NCBI RefSeq assembly: GCF_000003815.2
Contig: NC_049979.1
Coordinates: 21,966,518-22,030,517 of the forward strand
Origin: Branchiostoma floridae
Taxonomy: Eukaryota; Chordata; Leptocardii; Amphioxiformes; Branchiostomatidae
Length of the DNA: 64,000 nt
Reading direction: 5' to 3'
Under the pieces are notes generated by a model. It had not been told where the DNA came from, made no database searches, and saw only the letters and a program-made list of their open reading frames with translations. The translations under genes were made by a program, and so were the position numbers. Position 1 is the stretch's first letter. Every line of letters begins with the position of its first letter. This document shows, piece by piece, positions 15,701 to 24,249 of this stretch.

Positions 15701-18700
15701 AGGAACAGTTCTTTCCCTAGAAGAAGTAACACACATGTCAGGTTAGTTCAGGTAGCAGATCATATAACTATCACCACAAAAAAGGAAACTTCAAATTTGA
15801 GAGCATTTGCACCTAAAATTTCAGTATTTCAGAGTCATAAAAAGATTGCCTTATTCCCCAGGGCTGTCACACTGCAAGGATGTGACATTGGCAGTGAAAT
15901 TTCAACCAACCACCCACCTACCCACAAAGTCAGTCATGATGCTTCTTGCTCAAAGCATGATCATAAATAACAAGGTATCACTCTAATGAAAAACATACAA
16001 GCTTTCCATTGTTATAACACATCATGACAAAACATTGGACATATGAAGAAGGCAAATTTTGGTGCAGCAAAATGCATTATAGTAAATATGTCAGGCCGAT
16101 GACACATGTATCAATTGCTTGCAAGTTACAATGAAGGAGCCTTCACAGTTGACATGTTACCACACAATGCATCTTGATACACGTGCACACATGCACAATC
16201 TAAACTGTGGACAGATTATCAATAGTTAAGAAGCCTTACAGGGTTACAGTTGGTTGAGTGGCCTTCTGTGTCCTGAAGAGGTGCCGTTATGTTGTTCCAC
16301 ATCCCTCCCTTGTCAAAGGTGATGACTGACTTCATGTTCCGGGACTGCATCTGAGTGGCGTTGAGAACGGTAGCGACGTATATGCCTCTCATTGCACCGA
16401 CCTTGTGTATGTCTGCAAACGGTTCATCCACATAGTATCTACAGGGGAAAGATGATTTAGATTTGAGAGAAAAAATGGTTTAAAGCTTGTACTATACTAT
16501 AATAAATACATGTATATTCCAAAGTTAAGTTCTCAGCCAAATTCAATCAGTCCATCCAGATGCTGGTTGAGAATCGAACAAAGGATAAGAAAGGTAAATC
16601 TAGCAAAACGCAATGGCTTTCCATACCCTTAAGCCCCCAATAAAACTATTCAGTTAAATGCTGGTGACAAAATTCTTTCCCTAGAAAGTTAAGTGTTTTA
16701 CCTATTGTTTCAGCTACTATCTGTCACTTCTGGGAGCTACTGACTGGTTCTACTTCAAACTGCAGCTAGATTATCTAGTGACATACCAACTATTTACGGA
16801 ATGTTGTATTCTCTATGTACCTGAGGAGAGACTCAGATCCTGTAGTCTCAGGGTTGAAGTACAGGATGTTCTCCAGGGACAGGGAGAAGTCCACACCTTG
16901 CACACCTGAGATGTACAGGTTAGTCAGGGTGTGGTTGTGGTTCACACACACAAACACCTGGTTTTCCGAGGCATCCGGGATGTAGAACTCCTGCAACAAA
17001 ACAAATAAAACAACATTTGCTCTCATTTCCTCTATAGAATATTTTGAGTTTCTCATATGTCACTCCAAAGCCAAGACTGGCTAGCAAATGGAAAATACAT
17101 AAATACATGACTACGAAAACAGATGAAAACAAGTCTAGTACCTCCCCGTAAATTAGTAGCCTCTTTGTTAACCTGCACTGTCATATCTGATGCTCCAATT
17201 TAGGGATATGCACCCAGTATTTCTTGCCCTGAATACACATGTTGTCTATACTAATAGTAATACTGAAAGTACCTTAGTGGGTAGGTTTGTAGGGAACTCG
17301 GCTCTGCTGAATGGTCCCCTGTTGTAGGACACCCAAAGGGTGGTGATGTTCATCGCTGTGGGAAACCTGGGGTTAACCAGCTGCAGGAAAAGAGACAAAC
17401 TGGCCTTACTATACTGTAGTGTTAGCATGCTTAAACTATCCCTATCCACATCGCATGTATGAGGGTCTGTATGGTGGGTCTAGTGATACTTAACAGTAAC
17501 TTTAGGAGTGCCAGCATTGCTTAAACATTGTACAGCAATTCTGGACTGGTGAATGCTGATCAATAAATTGACAAAAATTGATGCAAGTGCAAATGTCAAC
17601 CATAATTATAATCAAGTCAGTGTGGCTTAAACGAATTTACTAGTATGTCTAAGTGGAGTCAAAGCAGTTGTCTTGACAGCATACGACCATACCATGTAGT
17701 TCTTAAACATTTCTACTATACAGTGGTATCAGTCACTCAAGAATGGACTGATCCTGATTCCTGACTGTCCATCAAAGTTATCAGTTCAACCAATAATAGC
17801 AGGCAAATTAGCAGTTTGACCAATCAGAATGGCTACATGTTTTTACTTTTACTTTTTTTATGCTAAGATAAAGGTAGACAGGGCTATTGATGATAGTGTG
17901 TCAATTGAAAGAAAAGTAACATCAAGCCCTGTTTTCTCTTACCATTGATTTTGTGGCAAACATGTAGCTGTCCCTGACTTCAAAGTCATCCACCCCTTGT
18001 ATGATGGTAGCTATGAATGTTTCATGGCTGAAGAAGTCGTCAGACTGCAACACAGTGTGTTTGCCGTCAGGCTCCACCCTCTCTACGTACACTGCGTTTA
18101 TGTGGTCATATGGCGGGATTCCCCTGTAATAAAATATCAAACGGTCATTAGTTTGTCTCATTAAAATGACATACAAGCTTTATGATATGGACATACTATG
18201 AACAGATACAGATAAGATAGCATAAATAACATTGATACTTGCCAATAGAAGGACTTGACATCTTCTTGCATGACTGCCCAACCTCGGCCAAAATTACGGG
18301 AGATCCACAACTGCAACAATAAATGCATATGCATTATTTTTTTAAACAAAAAATAAAAGCATCCTTTAGAAGAATCTAAACACTTTTCAGTTTGCAATGA
18401 TGTTAATCCCAGACAAAACAAGAAATTGGAGACCTCATAACTCGGTGAATGATGTGATTTTTTTATGAATTTCTTGTCCTATTCATTAACTTTGACTTCT
18501 TGTTGATTCTCCCAAAAGGCAACAGAAATGCACATCACAGGAAACTGAAGACAGGAAATGAGATAACCTCTGACAACATATCCTGGGACCTTTCTGGGAC
18601 CTTTGACCTAACTTCCTGTCAGTGTCCAATATTGTGTCTACCATTGGACAGAGCCGCATGGAAGCGTGGTGTGAAGACTAGCCGACTGCTGCCTACCCCT

Positions 18701-21700
18701 GCGTCAGGGACCCAAGCAGTATAATCAAGCCATATATAGTAAGTGAGAGTGTGATTTGGAAATAAGTTTGGAAACACAAACAAACACACAGACACATAAA
18801 AAAAAAATACTATTCCTTCCATTTTTGTAGAGGGAAAACGTATTAAATCATATAGCTTGTTTGAGCTTGTATTTCCGATCCACCTACCCTCCTGCGGGGG
18901 TCGTTCTCATCCATGCCCAGCACCAGGTATTTGTCTGACTCGTGCATCAGGAGACTTGTGGGCACAAACGGAACATATCCCATGGAGTAGCTGTTCCCGC
19001 CATCTGTCGTGCGCCAGATGCGACGATGAACCACGTCCGTGAAGATGTACTGTAGCAATAAAAAAATTATACAATTAGATTTAGAGAAAAAAACAATAAA
19101 CAAAACATATTCAACACTCTTCAATTGAATAGGATCAGTTTTGTAAATAAATATCAAGTTTTTTTTTTCAGCTGAAACCAAAACAATGTATCAAACACAT
19201 ACTGCTAATGCTATTGCATGAGGTGCACATTTAAAATGTTCGTCCTGATACATATAATACCATAACATGTTTGTTTTGTTGTCTTTCATTTTATCTTGTA
19301 CTTTCTCATGTTGCATCATGTTCCGATCAAGAAAACAAGGTTTACGGTAAACAAATCTAATTTGGATTACTGCTTAGTTGCTCAGTGATTGCCTTGTGGA
19401 TCTAGTAGAAAGCTAGCCTGGATACCAGACCCCAGCCTGATCTCACATGACAGATATTTTTTAGTTCGGGCTGCGGTCCCGTAGCCAGGCTAGTGGAAAG
19501 CCAGCCTAGTTAACAGGTTTTCAAATTCCATACCCTGTTGATATCTGCTGGGCTGTGATAGAAGTTGTCTATGATGGATGCTGAGTTGTTCTCCAGCCTC
19601 ATGTACGTCTGTTGTTTCTCCACGAAAGTCTTGCCGTAGTCTTGGGAGATGTAGACGTTGCTGGTGGACTGGGCAGTGGCGTGAGGCTCTCTGGCCAGGG
19701 CCACAATCAGGTCACTGCCCTCCCCTGCCCAGTGGATGACCAACTGGTGATGGCTGTCATTCAGGGGAACCTGTGGGGTGGGATATGTTACTACTTAATA
19801 AGTACCAGCTGAAAGAAGATACCGGTTTACATAGGATATGATCAGTAGCATTTCTGGGGATTTCTGGGAACCCAGGGATATGGTAATTGAAAAGCTGTAC
19901 TAGTACATGTACAGTAGAAGCCAGTTAATTGCACAATGGATTAACGCACACTTCTGTTAACTGCACGGAATCCCCAAATGACAAACCGGTGTGGTCCAGC
20001 TAGATAACTTCGCATTATTGCACCAGTCGGATAATTGCACGAAATTCACTGGTTAATAGACCGTGCAATTAAGCGGCTTCTACTGTATTAGTAGGTGACA
20101 TGAGTCCCTCATGTGTAATTCATCAATTATGTAAAGGCAGCTTTGATTCATGCTACATTTGTCTATTTTTCACATTTTGTCACTCTACAGTGAACGTGAC
20201 TAGTCCTTGTCAAATATGTAACTGTGAAAACATATTAAGCAGATAAACCAAAACCTCCCCATGAACAAGTAGTAGGCTCTTCCATTGAACCCCATGACCT
20301 GGAGTATCTGTTAGTTGTTAACACAAGGCAAAATACTAATTTTAGCAATTTACACTACACTTCCTGTCACTCAAACAACTTTAACCAATTTGGTTCCTAT
20401 CACCCTGTTGTGAACATGGGCAATCACTGACAAACAAAACGGACAACAACAAAAACTCTCAGACAGACACACCAAGGCACACCCAGTTCACTCAGGTATT
20501 CTATAACATTCTGATTAGTACTGTCCTTTTCAACAGATAAAAATGCAACAGTATGAAATCCTACATGTATTTGATCCTGGGGTAATAGCCAGGCCTCCAG
20601 TCCAATGTCAACCTAAGATCATCATCATAAGATAATGTCGTTAATGATTTCAATTTTTTTCCAAATCCTGTTTTTTTTCAGTAAAAAAAAAAGAGAGAGA
20701 ACTGCCTGTCTCAAATAAAAATGAAAACAGATAAATGGTGGCTGAACTACATGTAGTCTAAATGTGTCTAATTGACTGTCTAAATCTATAACTAGTTGTG
20801 AACAGTGATCACCCAGCTCAATACAAATCCAGACAGGCATTCATACATTATTTCATGATTATATCCCCATACTTTGAAGTTTGATACCTATGGAATGACG
20901 TGTATTTTCACATGAATGGCACTCAACATGATTACATTTTCTTACGCACGGAATCTGATGATGAAGTCTGGCAAGAAATATGCCATATTACAATTTATTT
21001 CTTGTACCTACAGAAAAGCATTTTAAAAATTTTATGTTGAAAGGGAGATTATTGAGGCATAGAGAGGCATATAATTTTTTTTCTAAATGAATTTAAACCA
21101 TTACATACATGTAGCTGCAATGTAAATCAAATTGTACATGTATACATTTTGTATGATGCTTTTAATAATTGATGAATGATGACAGCACAGTCAATTCAAT
21201 GCTTGTTATATATCTTTCTCTTGTTTCAGAGCTTTACTTAGATATATTACAGTAGTAATTCAATGAACAATTTGTGGTGACAGGGATGCAAGGGACTAGT
21301 TGCCCTGTGGTTAGGGTTCTTGATATGACTAGTGTCTAAAGGTAGTGGGTTTTAATCCCTACTAGTACTAGCAAGCCCCAGTATTATGCCTTTGGGAAAG
21401 ATACTAAACTGTTAACACCTATTTCCTTACTTGACTTGACTTAAGATTAGTACATAGCTATAGCTTCAGATAGGGACACCCTCTCGGATGGGACATAAAG
21501 CCATGGAGACCCTTTGTTTGAGGAAAGCCACACCTCAAGCACCTCAATGGTTCCAAAATCAATCCTGTCTTTATACTGATTATTTACAAATTGTCTGCTT
21601 CTGGATGGCAGCCATTTCTTGATCAAACATGAGCAAAGAAGTCATTGTTTGTCAAAGTGTGCCTGCTATTACATATCACCATCGGTCAATGAACTTTGTA

Positions 21701-24249
21701 ATTGTATAACTCCTCATGAGCCTTTTTAATCATTAACGTTTATGTCACATTTCATGAACATGCAGCTATGACTGAACAAAAAACAGGAACACAAACAAAC
21801 TTAAGTAACTGATACACTTCTATGACATTTAAAGGCAGGAAGTGTATTACACTTGTAGTTCACAAATTAACATGCAATGTGTGTCGCAACATCTTTCACA
21901 CCATACCATAAGGATCTACCCCAAGGGGAAGTTTACAGTATACTGCATATTTGTTTATTTTCATGGGGAGTTAATTTTGAAGTAGAACTTACTAGAAGGA
22001 AATAAAAGAGCTTTTTACTGTATAGGAGTTATACCCTGGAAACGCATAGTTGAGGTGTCATGAATTTGTGGTGCAGAGGTCACTGCGAAAATAAAACCAC
22101 TACGAACGTTTCAAGATTTACAGTACTGGAGGCACAGGTAGGACCAGTCACAAGGCTATGATGTCATAGACTTGTCACACAAAGCAGGCAGTGTAACGTT
22201 TCATACAGACCGAAACCAACACAACTTATGTTTCAATCACCATTTGTATTTCATACAGATAAGGCTTTAGTTTTAAAAAACTAGGTGCAAATATGCATTT
22301 TTGTAGACCCAAATTTAGAGCTGTGCACCTATTACTTAATTTTGACTGTGGGTGCACAGGTGCACCAAGATATTTGTGTACTGTTACCAAATGGATTTCA
22401 AGCCCTAAGTTTTGGGACAGTGTATAGAATTTAAGCAGACCGATTCAAGCAAACACACAGTAAGAAATTTATGAAAAGTATAATTGATTACGAAGATTGT
22501 TGCAATCTAGGGAAGGAAGCCTCTATATTGATCACACTGGTTGCATGCATCGGGTTCTAGTAGTCCATGAAAAATTGATAAGCAGCATTGTTGTCATGCT
22601 TACTGGCCTCATCAACTTGAATATAGCAGTCCCTTGGGTCTTAAGTAAGTAACATTGTGAGACTTGGAGAACACTTCATCACGTAGTGACACATACACAA
22701 GCCATTTTCCACTTTCAGGATGAAACATATATCTAAAAGTTGGGGGGGGGGGGGTTATGCACAAGAAGTACCAGCACAAATTTGAAAAAAAAGTTATAAT
22801 AAGCAATGAAAACAGGGTTCAGGTTTCCAGCTTACAAAAATATCAAGCACTTGTAAAATATGATATAGCTATCTTAAACTGCGATTGTGTCCATTGTCAC
22901 TCATAAAACGTACCTAACCAGGGCTAGGAATACCCATGTGCAACATGTAAATTTCAACATTACCTGAGGGTATTGACATTAAGTTTCTGTCCATGAATTT
23001 TCAGGTACCACAACTCGTATTACAAGAAAAGTATAACAGAATCAATGAGATGTTCAGGCCTGTCAATAACAGTTTTGCTGCCATCTTTCTTGAATATCCA
23101 GCACAGCAAAAACTGTTTAGACCCTCAGGACTTCACTAATTTGCAGGCTTTTCATGCATATTTCGACTTGTATTACGAGACCTTTCCATGTGCAATTTCA
23201 AATCCCAACCCCGCATTACATTTGATTTCAACTCAAGACTTGACAACAGAATAATATTTCTGCAACATGTATGTTTATTATGTCAGACCTGAAAGCAACA
23301 AAATTCTCCTTTTTTGCCCCAAATGTGGTCCCTGAGTCATAAATCCAAACACTAAACACTTCCCTTATTCCGAGAAAACAGGAAGCATCGCCAGGCATCG
23401 CAGTTTGGTGACTGGTGCGTGAACAAGCCGTTAATATGCCCTTTCAGTGGCTTTACTCCAGATCACAGCCAGTACCTGTCTCTTGCGAGCACACAGCATT
23501 TACAAAACATTGATAGGGCTCTTTGTGCAGTATAAATCAAACAGTTTAACCACCTCAGAGAAGACATGTGCAAATATCATACCTAACCCACCACAATTAG
23601 GAGTTTTAGACAGTCACCAGGTGAGTTAAATCAAGGAGCTTTGATGAAAGCTCCTTGGTTAAATCCAACATTCAACTTACTTCTGACAATAAAAACAACA
23701 AAAACAACAAAAAAAACAATAAACTATCTTTGTCTGTCTTGGAAATCCAGACAATGCATATGTTTGGACTTGGACAAAGACGTAATTTGATATTACAAAA
23801 GATCACCTGATCTGAGTTTTACGTGTGACGAAATACAATAATTTTCAACTTCCTGGTGACAGCATGGGATAGAAAGGTGCTCAACAGTGCTTTAAGAAAC
23901 GGGAACTGTAACACAAAGGATGAAGAATAATCTTTAGCAACTGCTGATATTGATATGATTTACCATACTGGTGTTAATAATGTACGAGAACGATATTACT
24001 TACCCTGCTGACTTGTGGCAAGGGGGACGTGTGATCTCGCTTGACGCGAGCACGACTCGAGTCCACCCCGCCAACATCCTCCATAGGAAAGGAACCGCTG
24101 TCGATGTGGTAGAAACCCTTGTCCTGAGCATCCTGCCATATCCTTTTCGGCAAGTGCAAGTTTCTGGACTTGATTCCTGGCCTCAAACTAGTTGAAAACT
24201 GTACAAAAATGACAACATACACAAACAGAAACTTCCACACGACCGCCAT
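593..24249 (-). CDS. SORL1: SORL1/SorLA (LR11) sorting receptor, 5' 28 coding exons, 3' end outside window
   Basis: A type I endosomal/Golgi sorting receptor of the VPS10p family that also has LDL-receptor modules. Joining 28 exons (listed separately) gives 4,399 coding bases in one frame, about 1,466 residues. Domains in order: signal peptide (about 1-21), propeptide ending at RVKR (68-71), VPS10p propeller with Asp-box motifs (about 83-590), 10CC region (about 590-720), YWTD propeller (about 740-1000), EGF-type module (1003-1065), and nine LA repeats (1066-1466). All LA exons are phase 1-1 and multiples of 3, the classic shuffled-module pattern. Human SorLA has 2,214 residues with 11 LA and 6 FnIII domains, so roughly a third of the protein lies left of base 1. 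The start is the ATG at 24,249, placed before a hydrophobic leader; an upstream in-frame ATG at 24,327 lies in the presumed 5' UTR. Exon joins were read by eye from splice consensus plus family alignment. Confidence 0.93.
1392..1550 (-). CDS. SORL1: SORL1 exon 27: LA repeat 8
   Basis: 53 codons, phase 1-1. [11 protein letters not shown] linker precedes [20 protein letters not shown] and a [15 protein letters not shown] core. A 2-3 residue insertion (GGFYH) sits between the second and third cysteines. Confidence 0.92.
1818..1935 (-). repeat. SINE body fragment in SORL1 intron
   Basis: The 80-base stretch at 1,844-1,924 is almost identical to 10,616-10,690, the body of the complete SINE at 10,520-10,926. 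Here the tRNA head and the tail are missing. Confidence 0.75.
2347..2472 (-). CDS. SORL1: SORL1 exon 26: LA repeat 7
   Basis: 42 codons, phase 1-1: [20 protein letters not shown], then [15 protein letters not shown]. Complete LA pattern. Confidence 0.93.
2801..3079. mobile_element. MITE with TACTGTAAAT inverted ends
   Basis: It begins TACTGTAAATTC and ends with the inverse (GATTTACAGTA); TA is the likely target-site duplication. A shorter relative lies at 21,941-22,125, and related elements at 37,031-37,242 and 41,733-41,933. The right end abuts the exon of LA repeat 6 and supplies part of its splice donor. Confidence 0.7.
3081..3236 (-). CDS. SORL1: SORL1 exon 25: LA repeat 6 with Thr/Pro linker
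   Basis: 52 codons, phase 1-1. [17 protein letters not shown] linker precedes [20 protein letters not shown] and [15 protein letters not shown]. The donor GTACTG overlaps the terminal inverted repeat of a MITE (2,801-3,079). Confidence 0.93.
3673..3789 (-). CDS. SORL1: SORL1 exon 24: LA repeat 5
   Basis: 39 codons, phase 1-1: [20 protein letters not shown], then [15 protein letters not shown]. Complete LA pattern. Confidence 0.93.
4205..4330 (-). CDS. SORL1: SORL1 exon 23: LA repeat 4
   Basis: 42 codons, phase 1-1: [20 protein letters not shown], then [15 protein letters not shown]. Complete LA pattern. Confidence 0.93.
4680..4811 (-). CDS. SORL1: SORL1 exon 22: LA repeat 3
   Basis: 44 codons, phase 1-1: [20 protein letters not shown], then [15 protein letters not shown] and a SFSTPG linker. 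The usual Gly after the fourth acidic site is His; otherwise the module is complete. Confidence 0.94.
4960..5076 (-). CDS. SORL1: SORL1 exon 21: LA repeat 2
   Basis: 39 codons, phase 1-1: [20 protein letters not shown], then [15 protein letters not shown]. Complete LA pattern. Confidence 0.94.
5595..5708 (-). CDS. SORL1: SORL1 exon 20: LA repeat 1
   Basis: 38 codons, phase 1-1: [20 protein letters not shown], then [15 protein letters not shown]. Six cysteines and the calcium-binding D-x-x-D-C-x-D-x-S-D-E pattern are present. Confidence 0.94.
6060..6230. repeat. Dispersed repeat shared with 37.4 kb and 43.2 kb
   Basis: The segment (GTCATTTGTTCA, then AAGGCAACTTTTT and GTCATCCA) recurs at about 37,385-37,560. 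A fragment recurs at about 43,145-43,240 in a UBASH3 intron. Non-coding, family unknown. Confidence 0.6.
6266..6615. mobile_element. MITE with CAGGGCTCGAAAT inverted ends
   Basis: A 350-bp element with termini CAGGGCTCGAAAT and ATTTCGAGCCCTG. It is flanked by direct repeats TGGAC (6,261-6,265 and 6,616-6,620). The interior is rich in GGGTGCAC motifs near both ends. Degraded relatives with the same GGGTGCAC core lie near 22,270-22,410, 9,640-9,720 and 47,270-47,350. The ends resemble hAT termini, but hAT normally gives an 8-bp duplication. Confidence 0.75.
6634..6822 (-). CDS. SORL1: SORL1 exon 19: EGF-type module
   Basis: It encodes [20 protein letters not shown], then [23 protein letters not shown] and EPIEG, an EGF-like cysteine pattern closing the YWTD propeller. 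Donor GTGAGT, phase 1. A hAT-like MITE ends 18 bp into the following intron. Confidence 0.93.
7247..7385 (-). CDS. SORL1: SORL1 exon 18: last YWTD blade
   Basis: It encodes [20 protein letters not shown] and [17 protein letters not shown]. Phase 1 out at GTCAGC. Confidence 0.92.
7745..7997 (-). CDS. SORL1: SORL1 exon 17: YWTD propeller
   Basis: It encodes [39 protein letters not shown] and [12 protein letters not shown]. Two YWTD motifs are present. Phase 0 out at GTTAGT. Confidence 0.95.
8471..8691 (-). CDS. SORL1: SORL1 exon 16: YWTD propeller
   Basis: It encodes [31 protein letters not shown], then [14 protein letters not shown]. It has no long ATG-started frame and was found by alignment. 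Phase 2 out at GTAAGC. Confidence 0.93.
8700..8830. repeat. Dispersed intronic repeat (ACAATTAGC / CCAATGA family)
   Basis: It contains GACTGTCCATCACAATTAGC followed by CCAATGAGA repeats and TATTTGCATTTT. Copies lie at about 12,105-12,235 and 17,755-17,860, with inverted copies at about 900-985 and 47,930-47,985. No coding capacity. Confidence 0.65.
9040..9165 (-). repeat. tRNA-derived SINE remnant
   Basis: The minus strand carries a B-box-like AGGTTCAAATC, then the CTTGGGGAAGTCACTTAACAC stretch typical of the body following the tRNA head in the other SINEs here. Degraded. Confidence 0.55.
9208..9380 (-). CDS. SORL1: SORL1 exon 15: YWTD propeller
   Basis: It encodes [19 protein letters not shown], then [24 protein letters not shown] is the first YWTD-type motif. 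Phase 0 out at GTCAGG. Confidence 0.93.
10074..10156 (-). CDS. SORL1: SORL1 exon 14: link from 10CC to YWTD propeller
   Basis: It encodes [20 protein letters not shown] and ends CPVG. Three nearby GT candidates exist; only GGA G / GTGGGA joins in frame to EQPEFLL of exon 15. Confidence 0.87.
10520..10926 (-). mobile_element. Complete tRNA-derived SINE
   Basis: On the minus strand the tRNA-like head starts near 10,926 (GTGGCACGATTGGG, then the B box GGGTTCAAATCC). The body carries CCCTTGGGAAAGGCAC, and the element ends in an (AAAT)n-type tail at 10,521-10,548. It lies in the intron between exons 13 and 14. It looks like an amphioxus tRNA-SINE; the family name cannot be assigned without a repeat library. 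Confidence 0.8.
11304..11429 (-). CDS. SORL1: SORL1 exon 13: 10CC region
   Basis: It encodes [20 protein letters not shown] and [13 protein letters not shown], matching the CVPDPE and CPVGSTYRRTRG stretch of vertebrate SorLA. Phase 2 at both ends; donor GTAAGG. Confidence 0.9.
11430..13389 (-). other. SORL1 intron, 1.96 kb
   Basis: No supported exon. It holds one copy of the CCAATGA dispersed repeat (about 12,105-12,235). A loosely inverted pair flanks 12,540-12,930: CAGTTAACAACAAAATTATTCATA and its inverse. The rest is AT-rich and unremarkable. Confidence 0.5.
13390..13579 (-). CDS. SORL1: SORL1 exon 12: 10CC region
   Basis: It encodes [20 protein letters not shown], then [12 protein letters not shown] and [10 protein letters not shown], the cysteine-rich 10CC module following the propeller. 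Phase 2 out at GTCAGT. Confidence 0.93.
14139..14314 (-). CDS. SORL1: SORL1 exon 11: VPS10p end
   Basis: It encodes [17 protein letters not shown] and [20 protein letters not shown], the last Asp-box blade of the propeller. The donor is GTCAGT; phase 1 out. Confidence 0.94.
14365..14669 (-). mobile_element. hAT-like MITE, copy 1
   Basis: About 305 bp, inverted relative to the copy at 59,232-59,544 and sharing both ends and interior. The right end reads TGCTGGCTACAACCCTG. The flanks share TACTA (14,357-14,361 and 14,670-14,674), a decayed target-site duplication. It lies in the intron between exons 10 and 11. Confidence 0.75.
14809..14971 (-). CDS. SORL1: SORL1 exon 10: VPS10p
   Basis: It encodes [20 protein letters not shown] and [13 protein letters not shown], matching the ISSSAGARW and WGDHGGIITA segments of vertebrate SorLA. 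Phase 1 in, phase 2 out at GTAGGT. Confidence 0.92.
15605..15716 (-). CDS. SORL1: SORL1 exon 9: VPS10p
   Basis: It encodes [18 protein letters not shown] and the conserved [13 protein letters not shown], ending in phase 1 before GTACGT. It has no ATG-initiated reading frame long enough to stand out alone; found by family alignment. Confidence 0.9.
16240..16438 (-). CDS. SORL1: SORL1 exon 8: VPS10p
   Basis: It encodes [20 protein letters not shown] and the Asp-box TFDKGGMW, ending NCNP before GTAAGG. It returns the frame to phase 0. Confidence 0.93.
16821..16990 (-). CDS. SORL1: SORL1 exon 7: VPS10p
   Basis: It starts [18 protein letters not shown] and includes [19 protein letters not shown], very close to vertebrate SorLA. 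It ends in phase 2 (CTC AG, then GTACAT). Confidence 0.93.
17273..17380 (-). CDS. SORL1: SORL1 exon 6: VPS10p
   Basis: 36 codons: [20 protein letters not shown] onward to NLPTK. Acceptor TGCAG, donor GTACTT, phase 0. Corresponds to the LWVSFGR region of vertebrate SorLA. Confidence 0.9.
17943..18123 (-). CDS. SORL1: SORL1 exon 5: VPS10p
   Basis: It continues [20 protein letters not shown] and ends [14 protein letters not shown] before a GTAAGA donor. With exon 4 it makes 249 bases, returning to phase 0. Confidence 0.92.
18243..18310 (-). CDS. SORL1: SORL1 exon 4: VPS10p, ends at a GC donor
   Basis: It encodes [20 protein letters not shown] and FYW. Reading to the nearby GT (GTATCA) shifts exon 5 out of frame into a stop. 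Ending at TG followed by GCAAGT restores the conserved W-G-I junction, so the intron is read as GC-AG. Confidence 0.85.
18888..19049 (-). CDS. SORL1: SORL1 exon 3: VPS10p
   Basis: 54 codons starting [12 protein letters not shown], with Asp-box TTDGGNSY and the stretch [13 protein letters not shown]. The donor is GTAGGT; phase 0. Confidence 0.92.
19411..19505. repeat. Small palindromic repeat
   Basis: AAGCTAGCCTGGATACCAG at the left and GTAGCCAGGCTAGTGGAAAGC at the right are near inverse. About 95 bp, adjacent to exon 2. Probably a short MITE remnant. Confidence 0.5.
19534..19770 (-). CDS. SORL1: SORL1 exon 2: start of VPS10p domain
   Basis: 79 codons. It begins [16 protein letters not shown] and contains the Asp-box SQDYGKTF and the family motif FYHSPAD. 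Phase 0 at both ends. It is separated from exon 1 by a 4.2-kb intron. Confidence 0.93.
19771..24003 (-). other. SORL1 intron 1, 4.2 kb
   Basis: Large first intron. It contains a SINE-like unit on the plus strand (about 21,290-21,560), a MITE (21,941-22,125), a GGGTGCAC repeat fragment (about 22,270-22,410), a G-run (22,742-22,754), and a dispersed repeat (about 20,175-20,310) also seen at about 5,195-5,340 and 17,055-17,180. A 65-codon open frame at 22,612-22,806 is discussed as a finding. Confidence 0.6.
21290..21560 (+). repeat. tRNA-derived SINE remnant
   Basis: Plus-strand A-box-like CCTGTGGTTAGGG, a B-box-like GTGGGTTTTAATCCC, then CCTTTGGGAAAGATAC, the same head-to-body arrangement as the SINE at 10,520-10,926. 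No clear tail or target-site duplication. Confidence 0.5.
24004..24249 (-). CDS. SORL1: SORL1 exon 1: signal peptide and propeptide
   Basis: It encodes 82 residues starting [15 protein letters not shown], a hydrophobic leader. The furin-type site RVKR is at 68-71, followed by DHTSPLP, matching the cleaved propeptide of VPS10p receptors. It ends in phase 0 at a GTAAGT donor. Confidence 0.9.

Noticed and set aside
18231-18240. GTATCA as the SORL1 exon 4 donor
   Set aside because: It breaks the frame into exon 5; the GC donor five bases upstream keeps it.
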